A DNA stretch of 39,906 nucleotides, taken from an uncultured Lachnospiraceae bacterium. Its GTDB lineage: Bacteria; Bacillota; Clostridia; Lachnospirales; Lachnospiraceae. This document shows, in pieces, positions 19,464 to 29,247 of the stretch. The stretch lies in NCBI GenBank assembly GCA_946403625.1, contig CAMJAP010000019.1:1-39906 (forward strand), written 5' to 3'. Every line of letters starts with the position of its first letter. Within the stretch, counting starts at the first letter, position 1. The notes below the pieces were generated by a model. It was not told the origin of the DNA, ran no database searches, and was given only the letters and a program-made list of their open reading frames with translations. A program made the position numbers and the translations under genes.

Positions 19464-22102
19464 ACTTGTATAATATGGAGCAAACAGAAAACAAATCGTA
19501 TATGGGGAGTAACAACAAACGACAAGTCTTAACAGGAACAGTACTATGGGGGATTTTTGCCATAGTTGTTGCGATGGGGGCGTTTGCAGTGGCTTTTTGC
19601 TTTGCGGGGATGGGACCGGGGCAAAAGCACATTTTTATGACCGGTGACTTGTATCTGCAGTATGTCAGTGTTAATCGTATGTTCTGGCGTAATCTGCTAC
19701 ATGGAAATAATCTGGTGTATTCGTTTTCCATGGGGATGGGAATGCCGACAATTTCTATAGAAGCATTCGAGTGCTTCAGCCCCATTCATATTCTTTTTGC
19801 GTTGATACAAGATGCAGACCTTGCAGCATTTCTGATCACGATGATTAAAGTCGGCTGCTGCGCAGGAACTTTTTTTCTGTATGCGAAAAAAAATCTGCGG
19901 GCGGAAAATCATATCGCGACTGTTTTTGGTATTTATTACGCTATGTGCGGATTTGTTGTAGGATCGATCTGCCAGATTGCTTTTTTGGATGCAGTGTATT
20001 TGCTGCCGCTGTTTGCAGTAATGTTGAAGAGGAGTATCCGGACAGGGAGGTATTTTGAATTAGCATTGCTGTATGCTTGCAGTTTTATAATGATGTTTTA
20101 TACGGGCTATATGTTGGGCTTATTTACGGCAGTTCTTTTTCTGACGTATTTGCTTACGGAGCAGGAGTTACTGTGGAAAGATAAGAGAAAACATATCGCG
20201 CGATTTATCTTTGCGGCAGGGACCGGAGGATTATTGAGCGCTGTTGTTACGGTCCCTACCGCATTTTATATTTTTCAAAACCGGGCGGCGGATTCAACAA
20301 AATGGCATGAGATTTCTTTTTCAATCTGGGATCTGGTGGCCAATTTCTATATGGGCCAGTTTCAGGGATATGGCCAGAATGTACCACTGATCTATTGCGG
20401 TATGGGAACCATACTGGTTTTGGCGATGGCGGTTATATCCCTAAGAAGATATGATAGAAAGTTTTTGGTATCAATACTGCCGGCTTTTTTTCTGTTTTTG
20501 TGTATTTTTGTAAAGCCGTTTTATCTACTGATCAATGCATTTGATATGCCGGATACTTTTTCGTATCGTTTTCTGTATATGTTTTCTTTTTGGGGGCTGT
20601 CTGCTGCGGTGGTTGCAATGCGTCATGAGCAGACAAAGAGCAGAGTATTGGTTGTGACGATAGTACTAGCGGCAATTTATCCGGCAGTATTGCTGATGAC
20701 ACGGCATTTACATACAGAGTATGCGGATGGAATGTCTTGGAATGCGGCGGGGGTTAATTTGTTCTTTTTGCTCTTATGGGCGATACTTTTGGTATTGCAA
20801 AATCGTGGGACGGCTATAAGGATCGCAATGGTGTTACTGGCTGGGGGGGAGATTGCTGTAAACGCCTGGATGATGCATACCCCGGATGGTGGGGAACATT
20901 TCAGAGCACGGGATTATTATGAAGAGTGGAATCGGGAAGGTGTTGCCGCGAATGAATGGATCGCGCAGGTGGCAGAGAATGCCAATGCGTACAGGGTGTA
21001 TTATGAAAATGTTGTGTTTCCGAATGACAGTGCTTATTTTGGATATCATGGGTTAGGGTATTTTATTACCGCAGAACAGCCGGCGTTACGTAAAGTGTTA
21101 ACTGATTTGGGCTATGCCACATCCCCGCGAATCGTATGTGATTACGGATCTACACCGGTCAGTCGGATGCTGTTTGCACAGCGATATCTGGTTCATGGCA
21201 TTGATCCGCGCTATGAATCTGCGGACGATTTTGCAATGCAGGAGAATACTTATGTGTTGCCGGTGGCCTACATGGTTTCGGACAATATAAGAAGTTATTC
21301 GGCAGGGGCAGATCCGTTTGCAAATCAGGATCAATTATTGGCTCTGATGCGTGGAGAGGCTGAGAATCCGGTATATCATTCGATTTCGGATAGGATCACC
21401 TGGCAGGAAGACGGAATTGCTTTAACAGAAACGGAGAATGGATACCATCTCGGTTTGGCAAACGATAGAGAAAACGGTTCTTTGGAGTATACGATTGCTT
21501 ATCCGGAGGATGCAATGGTGTACGCCTATTTTGACCCGGTAATCAAGGGTTGGTGGGGGCATTCCGCATATTTGTTTTCAACACAGACAGATATCGGGGC
21601 TGTCGGATGGGATCCTTTACTTTCGTTTGCCAGGATTTTTCCGCTGGGAAGGAATACGGATGGCAATTATGTGGCAACGATCAATATAGATGGAAACATT
21701 ACCAGGGGACAGGACTATCGGCAGGCATATTTTACGGCGTTTGATCCGGAGAATTTTGTGGAAAATTATTCGGATCTGGTATCGGGAGCGGCTGATGTGA
21801 CCGGATTTTCGGATGGATGGCTGCGATGTAGTGCTGAAGCAACAAAGGAAAAGTCCATGCTGTTTACCAGTATACCGTATGATGCCGGATGGGAAGCGTC
21901 AGTGGATGGCAGGCCGGAGAAGTGTATTTCGGTTCTTGACGGAGCGTTTCTGGCGGTGCCGTTATCAGAAGGCAGACATGAAATTGAACTGAAATATCAG
22001 CTTCCCGGTGGGAGTATAGGTTTTTCGGTTTCGGTGATCGGGATCGGCATCGTTCTTTTGTGGGGAATGCGGATTCGAAATAATCGAAAGAATCAGAAAT
22101 AA
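19460..22102 (+). CDS. YfhO family membrane protein, paralog 1 (GT-C-like)
   Basis: 880 aa; GDLYLQYVSVNRMFWRNLLHGNNLVYSFSMGMGMPT loop, ADPFANQDQL, C-terminal LFTSIPYDAGWEASVDG. Start overlaps hemW stop by 4 nt. Confidence 0.85.
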   Translation: MNLYNMEQTENKSYMGSNNKRQVLTGTVLWGIFAIVVAMGAFAVAFCFAGMGPGQKHIFMTGDLYLQYVSVNRMFWRNLLHGNNLVYSFSMGMGMPTISIEAFECFSPIHILFALIQDADLAAFLITMIKVGCCAGTFFLYAKKNLRAENHIATVFGIYYAMCGFVVGSICQIAFLDAVYLLPLFAVMLKRSIRTGRYFELALLYACSFIMMFYTGYMLGLFTAVLFLTYLLTEQELLWKDKRKHIARFIFAAGTGGLLSAVVTVPTAFYIFQNRAADSTKWHEISFSIWDLVANFYMGQFQGYGQNVPLIYCGMGTILVLAMAVISLRRYDRKFLVSILPAFFLFLCIFVKPFYLLINAFDMPDTFSYRFLYMFSFWGLSAAVVAMRHEQTKSRVLVVTIVLAAIYPAVLLMTRHLHTEYADGMSWNAAGVNLFFLLLWAILLVLQNRGTAIRIAMVLLAGGEIAVNAWMMHTPDGGEHFRARDYYEEWNREGVAANEWIAQVAENANAYRVYYENVVFPNDSAYFGYHGLGYFITAEQPALRKVLTDLGYATSPRIVCDYGSTPVSRMLFAQRYLVHGIDPRYESADDFAMQENTYVLPVAYMVSDNIRSYSAGADPFANQDQLLALMRGEAENPVYHSISDRITWQEDGIALTETENGYHLGLANDRENGSLEYTIAYPEDAMVYAYFDPVIKGWWGHSAYLFSTQTDIGAVGWDPLLSFARIFPLGRNTDGNYVATINIDGNITRGQDYRQAYFTAFDPENFVENYSDLVSGAADVTGFSDGWLRCSAEATKEKSMLFTSIPYDAGWEASVDGRPEKCISVLDGAFLAVPLSEGRHEIELKYQLPGGSIGFSVSVIGIGIVLLWGMRIRNNRKNQK

Positions 22103-22149
22103 GAATCTGTAACGACAGTTTTTATAAAAAATTAAAAAAATAATAAGAA

Positions 22150-24225
22150 ATGAAAAAGATGGCTGGAAACAAAAAAAATGTTAAAAAGATAATGATCTGT
22201 TTTCTGGTGGCGATGTTGTTGGAGATGGTTCTGTTCAATATGCGAACCTGGCAATCCATGTTCTATCAGGAGAAAGTACTGGGGGCAGATCAGGTGAGGC
22301 TGGATGGTTTTACGGCGGATGCGAACGGTGGTGTCTACGCAACGGAAGGAATCGGAGTGATCTATTTGTCCGGCTTGGATAAGCTACTGGAGAATGCGGT
22401 AGTTCATAATGTTTATCTGGATTGGGAAATGCCGGATGCAGTAGATGTTCCGGATGCGGTATCCGGGATTTGCACGATCACGCCGCTGGTACGAGATGAA
22501 GGACACGATCGGTATACACAGTTTGCGGACCATATTTTCCGACAGGAGATCGCAGCATCACACTATTTGTGGATTCAGGGATCCGGAAAGGTACGGACGG
22601 TTGTGCTACAGACCGAATGTTCGGAAGCGGGCGGTCTTTTAATACGCCGGATTGTGGTGAATGCACACAAACCTCTGGAAATCTCATTTGGACGGCTGTT
22701 AGTTCTGTTTGTTTTGGGACTTTGTATATTGGTAGTTCGCGATGCTTCTTGGAAGTCAGGGGGAACAGAGAAAAAAGCGGGAACAGAGCTGGCAGTGGCA
22801 GTTACGGTGGGCGCAGCGATCATTCTTCCGGCAGTAATCCTGATTGGAGTAAACGGATATCTCAAGGTGGATCGCCATTTTCTGCCCTATCAGTTGTTGG
22901 CAGAAGCATTGGCGGACGGACAGTCCTATTTGAAGATTGAACCTTCGGAAACGTTGAAAGCGATGGATAATCCCTATGATTACACTGCGAGAGTCGATCT
23001 GGGGTTGGAAGACAATGTAGATTATTTATGGGATACTGCATACTATAACGGGCATTATTATACCTATTTCGGTATTGTGCCATGTCTTTTGTTTTATTTG
23101 CCGACATACCTGTTGACAGGCAATCATATTACCGATTCGGCAGTGGTAATCAGTTGCGCCATAGCATTTTATTTTGGTATCTGGTTTTTGGTGAGAGTAT
23201 GGAGCAGGCGATATCACAAAGCGATACCGTATGTGTTACAGATGGTTGCTGTAGTCACGATTTTTATGGGTAGTAATATGGTGACATGTCTGGGCAATCC
23301 GGATGCGCACGATGTACCGAGATTGTGTGGGATGGTGTTTCTGGCGTGGGGATTGTATTTTTGGATCTCTTCTTTAGGGGCAGACAAGACAGGGGAGACA
23401 AAACGTCCGGTATTGCATCGAGTGGCAATCGGATCGTTGTGTATGGCACTGGCGGTAGGGTGCAGACCCAATCTGGCGTTGTATTCTTTTTTGGCAATCG
23501 TCATATTCTGGAATGATCGAAAAAAAGCGGATGGGGAAGATGTAAAAACGGTGCGAAACCGATACTTGGCATTGATCTTACCATATATACCGATTGCGTT
23601 GGGATTAATGTATTACAACTATATTCGTTTCGGGTCTGTCACGGATTTCGGCTTCGCATATAATCTGACGGTACAGGATTGCAGCAGAACGGTCATATCT
23701 CTGGATAAGTTTGTACTGGGGATCTATGATTATCTGTTAAAACTGCCGCAGATGGATTACTGTTTCCCGTTCCTGGTATCGGGCAGTTTTGCGGAACTCA
23801 ATTATCTGGGGCATGCAACAGTCTATATTACCTATTGTTTTGGCGGATTGCTGGTATGCAATCTGGTGACATGGTGTGTTCCGGCGCTTTGCGGCAGAAA
23901 TAAAGGAGAGATAAGCGGATTGTGGCAGGGAAGGATCCTGGGGGGGATTGTGCTGGTTCAGTTGTTGATCACAGCCTTGACCGGCGGGATCTCCTACAAT
24001 TATATGGCAGATTTTGCATTTCCGCTGATCTTGGTTGGTTGGGAAGGAGCCTGGATCTGGTGGGAACGATTGCAGGAAGAAGGGCAAAGAATCCTTAAAG
24101 GATTTTTGCTTTTGGGGCTGGTTTGGTCGTTCTGCTTTCACATTTGTTTTTATTTCCTGGGGACACTGGACCGGGGAAATACGGAGTTGTATTACAGACT
24201 ATTTTATGCATTTCATTTCTTTTAG
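22150..24225 (+). CDS. Polytopic GT-C-like membrane protein, tandem paralog A
   Basis: DYLWDTAYYNGHYYTYFGIVPCLLFYLPTYLLTG, SLCMALAVGCRP and YNYIRFGSVTDFGFAYNLT are mirrored in the next ORF. Confidence 0.65.
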   Translation: MKKMAGNKKNVKKIMICFLVAMLLEMVLFNMRTWQSMFYQEKVLGADQVRLDGFTADANGGVYATEGIGVIYLSGLDKLLENAVVHNVYLDWEMPDAVDVPDAVSGICTITPLVRDEGHDRYTQFADHIFRQEIAASHYLWIQGSGKVRTVVLQTECSEAGGLLIRRIVVNAHKPLEISFGRLLVLFVLGLCILVVRDASWKSGGTEKKAGTELAVAVTVGAAIILPAVILIGVNGYLKVDRHFLPYQLLAEALADGQSYLKIEPSETLKAMDNPYDYTARVDLGLEDNVDYLWDTAYYNGHYYTYFGIVPCLLFYLPTYLLTGNHITDSAVVISCAIAFYFGIWFLVRVWSRRYHKAIPYVLQMVAVVTIFMGSNMVTCLGNPDAHDVPRLCGMVFLAWGLYFWISSLGADKTGETKRPVLHRVAIGSLCMALAVGCRPNLALYSFLAIVIFWNDRKKADGEDVKTVRNRYLALILPYIPIALGLMYYNYIRFGSVTDFGFAYNLTVQDCSRTVISLDKFVLGIYDYLLKLPQMDYCFPFLVSGSFAELNYLGHATVYITYCFGGLLVCNLVTWCVPALCGRNKGEISGLWQGRILGGIVLVQLLITALTGGISYNYMADFAFPLILVGWEGAWIWWERLQEEGQRILKGFLLLGLVWSFCFHICFYFLGTLDRGNTELYYRLFYAFHFF

Positions 24226-24240
24226 GGTGGGGCTGAGAAA

Positions 24241-26391
24241 ATGAAGTATCAAAATACCATCGAATGGATGATACGGATGCTGGTGATCGCAGCGGCATTG
24301 GAGTTTCTGGTGTTCAATTATCGATTTTGGACGGATATGAACTATGACAGGATAGAGATTCCGTTGACCTACGGGAACTATATGGGTGAGGTGTCCGGAA
24401 CGGAAAACGGAACGGTTTTACTGCAGGATCCGGAGGAAAAAAATATCGTGCAGTTTGATCTGCAAGGGCTGGATGGGATAACAGTAAACAATATTGCGCT
24501 GAAGGCAAAGTGCATTGATGGTACCGAATCTTGGGATAATTACAACGGGGAGAATTATGCGATGCTTTCATCACAGATGGTAGAAGTGACCATCGTATTG
24601 ACGGCGGGCGGAAAGGATATGGTGCTTCCGGTCAGACAGTTGGGAGCAAATGGTGAGGAAGAATGCATTATTGCGGTTCCGCATAACAATAAGCCACAGA
24701 TGCTTACGATGCGGATAAACGGAGTAAAAGGACCGACTGTGGAACTGCAGAAAATCAGTCTGAACACTCCGCGCAAGATGGAGTTTCGCTGGATGCGTTT
24801 TTTGGCGGTTTATGGCGTGCTTATGTTCTTTTACGCGATGCGGCCGCAGGGAAAACTGTGGGAGAAAAAGATCCTGGATGTTGAAGGAAAAGCGGAACGG
24901 AGAGTAGTTCTGGCAGGAGTTTTATTCTTTGTGGGATTTGCGGCTCTGATATTGCTGTTGCTTTTGCAGAATAATGTATACATTCAGGGAGAGGGCGGGT
25001 TTACTCCGTATAAGGACTTGGCACATGCGTTAGCGGCCGGACAGACATCGATTCAGGAACTTCCCGGAGAAGAACTGTTGGCGCTTTCGGATCCGTATGA
25101 CCCCGTGGCGCGTTTGATGGAAGGGGTACCCTACAAACTGGATTATGCATTGTATCATGGGCGGTATTATGTGTATTTCGGTATCGTTCCGTGCTTATTG
25201 TTTTACCTGCCGGCTTATTTGCTTGCCGGTGTGGATGTTCCGTCCTGGATCGTATTGTTTTTCCTGATCATTGCGATTTATGCGGAGATGGCAGTTGTTG
25301 TGCCGGTGTTTGCGAAAAGGTGCCGCAGGACAATGACGGTAGCGGAAGGATTTTTGGTATGGTTGGCGGGAGGGGCAGTATTAACACTTCCGGCTGTGAT
25401 CAGTGATCCATGTGCATATTATGTGCCGATGCTGTCAGCGGTGCTGTTTTATCTTGCGGGTATTCTTCTGTATCTTCGGGCTTTGGAACATATGGAGGCG
25501 GGCAGAAAGGAAAAGATCTGTATTATAATCGGATCGCTCTGTATGGCGTTGACAGCAGGATGTCGTCCGCAGATGGTACTTGCGGTTGTGGCAGCAGTAC
25601 CGGTGTTGGTTAAATTGTTGCTGAAAAAAGAAGATGATAGAATAAAGATACAGTGGGGCAATATCCTCTCGTTTGGAATTCCGTACGTTCCGGTGGCGGC
25701 TGGGCTTATGGTATACAATTATATTAGATTTGGATCCCCCTTTGATTTCGGAGCGGCTTATAATCTGACATTTGCTTACAGTTATCAACTGAAATTTCAT
25801 ATAGAAGCAGTAGGGGCGGGGATTTTCTACTATTTGTTCCGATTACCGCATTTTCACTTCTGTGCGCCCTATCTGGAGATGACACAGCTGGATTGGTCCA
25901 ATCCGGGATTGCTGGCCAATCATGTTTCCACCGGTGGGGTATATATGTTGTATCCGATTCTGTTTCTTGGGTGTTATTTATGGAAAAAACAGGGCAAGAA
26001 GACAGAAGATTCGGAAGGCAGTCTGATCTGGATGGGGCGGATCTGGCTGTTCTTGGTGGTTATAATGGCAGCATTCAGTGGTGTTATGGGGGGATTGATG
26101 GATCGATATCGTATGGATTTCAGTATACATGCGGCATTGGCACTATGTGTGGCTCTGTTCCGGCTATTTACCGAGACGGAGGCGTGGATTAAGGGAAGGA
26201 CTTTGCGGATCGGAAAGGCACATAAAGGAATCTCAATGGTAATTCTGCTACGGATCGGGATGGTGTGTTTGGTGTTTCTGACGGTGATCACAAGTTTGCT
26301 GGGGTACTTTGAAGAAGGAGTATGGTGGCTTAATACCTCGAACCCGGAATGGTATACCGCTCTTTCGGAACAGATCGAATTTTGGAGATGA
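24241..26391 (+). CDS. Polytopic GT-C-like membrane protein, tandem paralog B
   Basis: YKLDYALYHGRYYVYFGIVPCLLFYLPAYLLAG, SLCMALTAGCRP, YNYIRFGSPFDFGAAYNLT. Confidence 0.65.
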   Translation: MKYQNTIEWMIRMLVIAAALEFLVFNYRFWTDMNYDRIEIPLTYGNYMGEVSGTENGTVLLQDPEEKNIVQFDLQGLDGITVNNIALKAKCIDGTESWDNYNGENYAMLSSQMVEVTIVLTAGGKDMVLPVRQLGANGEEECIIAVPHNNKPQMLTMRINGVKGPTVELQKISLNTPRKMEFRWMRFLAVYGVLMFFYAMRPQGKLWEKKILDVEGKAERRVVLAGVLFFVGFAALILLLLLQNNVYIQGEGGFTPYKDLAHALAAGQTSIQELPGEELLALSDPYDPVARLMEGVPYKLDYALYHGRYYVYFGIVPCLLFYLPAYLLAGVDVPSWIVLFFLIIAIYAEMAVVVPVFAKRCRRTMTVAEGFLVWLAGGAVLTLPAVISDPCAYYVPMLSAVLFYLAGILLYLRALEHMEAGRKEKICIIIGSLCMALTAGCRPQMVLAVVAAVPVLVKLLLKKEDDRIKIQWGNILSFGIPYVPVAAGLMVYNYIRFGSPFDFGAAYNLTFAYSYQLKFHIEAVGAGIFYYLFRLPHFHFCAPYLEMTQLDWSNPGLLANHVSTGGVYMLYPILFLGCYLWKKQGKKTEDSEGSLIWMGRIWLFLVVIMAAFSGVMGGLMDRYRMDFSIHAALALCVALFRLFTETEAWIKGRTLRIGKAHKGISMVILLRIGMVCLVFLTVITSLLGYFEEGVWWLNTSNPEWYTALSEQIEFWR

Positions 26392-26524
26392 TATTGATAG
26401 CGCTGTCGGAATAAAAGAATTGCACTTTGACGGAAAACATGGCATGATTATTAGGGGAAGAGTGTGCAATGTTTGCATTATATAAACCTCAAAAGAAAAA
26501 ATACAAAATAGCAGGAGAAAATAA

Positions 26525-27937
26525 ATGAAAGTAGGTATCATTGGAGCAGGTCCTGCAGGGTTGGCGTGTGGAGCTGCGTTGGCTTCTAAAGGGGTAGAAG
26601 TAGAAATTTTTGAAAGTGCTCCGGAAGTGGGCGGTATGACCAAGAGTTTTGAATTGTGGGGGCAACAGGTAGATCTGGGACCGCATCGTTTTTTCAGCGC
26701 AAATCAGGAGGTAAACCGTTTCTGGTCACACTTTACCGGTAAGGATTATGTTATGGTGGATCGTCTGACAAGAATCTACTATCAAAAGAAATTTTTCTTA
26801 TATCCGGTAAAGGCGATGAATGCGCTGACCAATCTCGGCTTTTTTGCCGCGGCGCAATGTGTGTTCAGTTACATGGCAGCACAGTTGAAACCAAAGGGAC
26901 AAGAGCAGAATTTTGAGGAGTGGGTTTCCAGACGTTTTGGTTACAAATTGTATAGTATTTTCTTTAAGACTTATAGTGAAAGACTTTGGGGCATTCCCTG
27001 TACGGAACTGGACGCAGATTTTGCCAGACAGCGTATCAAAGGACTGAATATGTGGGAAGTGATCCGTGATGCTATCTTCGGGGGCGGCAGCAAGCGGCAT
27101 AAGACCTTGCTGGATCGTTTTGCATATCCGCAGAATGGTGCGGGAGAACCTTATGAGAAAATGGCGGATTATATCCGCGAGCATGGCGGAAAGATTCATT
27201 TATCGACACCGGTAAAGAGGATTGTTACCGAGGGGCTCAAGGCTACCGCAATCGAGTTGGAAGACGGAACTGTTAAAGAGCTGGATCAAATTGTATCCAC
27301 GGCTCCGTTTACGGATATGCTTATGTCTATCCCTGCATTGGATAGTCGGATCCATAAGATTGCGTCTGAAATGATTTATCGCAATACTACTCTGGTATAT
27401 CTGAGGGTGGAAGACAGCACGCTCTTCAAGGATAACTGGCTGTATATTCATGATCCTTCGGTTCAGGTCGGACGTATCACCAATTTCCGAAATTGGTCTC
27501 CTTTTATGCTTCATGGTTCTAAGGATTCGATCCTGGCATTGGAGTATTGGTCATCGGATGATGATAAGATGTGGCATATGACGGACGAAGAGATGATTGA
27601 ACTGGCACGGGAAGATATTCTTCGTACCGGCCTGGTTCGAAAGGGCACGGTGAAAGAGGGACATATCGAGAGACTTCACCGTTCCTATCCGGTCTATAAC
27701 TCCGGTTATGGAAAAAAGGTGGAAGAACTGCAGAATGCAGCGGATCGGTTAGAGAATATCTGTTTTATCGGGCGGAACGGATCGTTCAAGTATAACAATC
27801 AGGATCATTCCCTGCTGATGGGTATCTATGCGGCAAAGAATATTCTGGCGGGATATAAGAAATACGATCTGTGGAAAGTAAATACAGATGGCGAGTATCA
27901 GGAAGGTGCAAAGCAGACGATGAAGTCTGAAAAATAA
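26525..27937 (+). CDS. NAD(P)/FAD-dependent oxidoreductase (HemY/Glf-like, polysaccharide-cluster type)
   Basis: MKVGIIGAGPAGLACGAALASKGVEVEIFESAPEVGGMTKSFELWG (FAD-binding GxGxxG); LGPHRFFSANQEVNRFW; KTYSERLWGIPCTELDADFARQRIKGL; C-terminal CFIGRNGSFKYNNQDHSLLMGIYAAKNIL. Confidence 0.85.
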   Translation: MKVGIIGAGPAGLACGAALASKGVEVEIFESAPEVGGMTKSFELWGQQVDLGPHRFFSANQEVNRFWSHFTGKDYVMVDRLTRIYYQKKFFLYPVKAMNALTNLGFFAAAQCVFSYMAAQLKPKGQEQNFEEWVSRRFGYKLYSIFFKTYSERLWGIPCTELDADFARQRIKGLNMWEVIRDAIFGGGSKRHKTLLDRFAYPQNGAGEPYEKMADYIREHGGKIHLSTPVKRIVTEGLKATAIELEDGTVKELDQIVSTAPFTDMLMSIPALDSRIHKIASEMIYRNTTLVYLRVEDSTLFKDNWLYIHDPSVQVGRITNFRNWSPFMLHGSKDSILALEYWSSDDDKMWHMTDEEMIELAREDILRTGLVRKGTVKEGHIERLHRSYPVYNSGYGKKVEELQNAADRLENICFIGRNGSFKYNNQDHSLLMGIYAAKNILAGYKKYDLWKVNTDGEYQEGAKQTMKSEK

Positions 27938-27979
27938 AGATACGGTACGCCGTAATCTATGAGGGGGGATAGAAAACCT

Positions 27980-29245
27980 GTGGCAGAAGAGAAAAAAGAA
28001 AGCATTAAAGAGCAGTTCTTAAAATATGAGAAGTCCATAGAACGCATCTATTGGATCTTTTTGGGCGTGATCCTGGTAACGGAGTTTTTTGCATCGACGC
28101 AATTTGCGCAGATGATGGGGACAAAGTTCGCGGAGATGACAAAGGATGTGGACCCGCAATTGTTGGTGTTGATCTCACAGAGCATTATGAATTTGCGATT
28201 TCTGATTGCGATTCCGGCATTTTATGCGGTGTTTATCTATGCAGAGGATCTCAAAAAGGGTTTTCTGCTTCTGCTGCTTGTTTTGATAGGGTGGTTTTAT
28301 GCCTTCTATTGGAGAAAAATCAGTGATACGGTTGTGTTTGAAGCATTACTGGTTATGGTAGCTTCTTACAAGAAGGATTTTCGAAAGATACTGCGATTTG
28401 GGGTGATCATTGCATCAATTATGACGGTTGCGGTTGTACTGATCAGTTTTGTGGACGGCGTACCGGAGATCACGGTTCAGGAGAATCAAGCAATCCTGCA
28501 TGCTTTCGGATTTAAAAAACCGACGGTTTTGGCTTGCCATATTATGTTTATTCTGCTGACGATTCTGTATTTGCGGGACGAAAAGATCGGATGGAAAGAA
28601 ATTCTCGGTGTTTTTGTATCGCTTGTATTGGTATTCCTGTTGATCGATCGTGGAACGGCTGTGTTTTGTATGTGCCTTGCATTGGTTGGAGCAGTTGTCT
28701 ATTCGCTCTTTAAAAAGAAAGGACAAAAACTGTCGGAAGGACTTGCCAAGGTTTGGGGCGGCATTATGTTGATACCTTTCATAGTTTTGAGCACTGCTTT
28801 TATGTTGTTGGTGCGTTCATATAGCCTAGAGCCGACGGCATTTTACAACCGTATACCCTTCTTGGCTCTGCTGAATCACCGGTTGGAAGTAACACATCGT
28901 GTAACCTATATTTTTCCGTTCTCGTATTTTGGCATAAATGATTTTGTTCAATTGGACAAAGGATCTAATTATACTTACCTGGACTCTTCCTACGCCAGGA
29001 TTTATGTAATGTATGGAGTTGTTGCATTGGTATTATTTGTTCTGATCTTTACCGGATTGCAGTGTCGATTGTTGAAAGCCAAACAGATGTTTCGCATGTA
29101 TATCGTAATGGTCATTGCTGTATCTGCCGTCACAGAACATTATTTGATCGAACCGGCATTTAATACGATTCTTTTACTTCCTTTGGCAACTCTTATGATC
29201 CGTGAAAAAGATCAAAAGGATTCGGTGTCAAAAGAATCTGAATAG
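27980..29245 (+). CDS. O-antigen polymerase (Wzy)-like polytopic membrane protein, paralog 3
   Basis: MNLRFLIAIPAFY, LIGWFYAFYWRKISD, EHYLIEPAFNTILLLPLA. Likely GTG 27980 after aggggggat RBS; the track start ATG 27959 is the alternative. Confidence 0.7.
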   Translation: MAEEKKESIKEQFLKYEKSIERIYWIFLGVILVTEFFASTQFAQMMGTKFAEMTKDVDPQLLVLISQSIMNLRFLIAIPAFYAVFIYAEDLKKGFLLLLLVLIGWFYAFYWRKISDTVVFEALLVMVASYKKDFRKILRFGVIIASIMTVAVVLISFVDGVPEITVQENQAILHAFGFKKPTVLACHIMFILLTILYLRDEKIGWKEILGVFVSLVLVFLLIDRGTAVFCMCLALVGAVVYSLFKKKGQKLSEGLAKVWGGIMLIPFIVLSTAFMLLVRSYSLEPTAFYNRIPFLALLNHRLEVTHRVTYIFPFSYFGINDFVQLDKGSNYTYLDSSYARIYVMYGVVALVLFVLIFTGLQCRLLKAKQMFRMYIVMVIAVSAVTEHYLIEPAFNTILLLPLATLMIREKDQKDSVSKESE

Positions 29246-29247
29246 AA

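Noticed and set aside
19441-19474. TATAAT at 19469-19474 as a promoter for yfhO paralog 1
   Set aside because: No -35 at proper spacing (nearest TTGTGA is 22 bp away), and the site lies across the overlapping hemW/yfhO junction.
18835-19785. 316-aa minus-strand ORF opposite hemW/yfhO
   Set aside because: Antisense shadow, low-complexity Pro/Ser/His-rich translation, spans two confident plus-strand genes.
26465-26477. TGCAA-TGT-TTGCA palindrome upstream of the FAD oxidoreductase as an operator
   Set aside because: Only 5-bp arms in AT-rich sequence, no second copy; could be chance.
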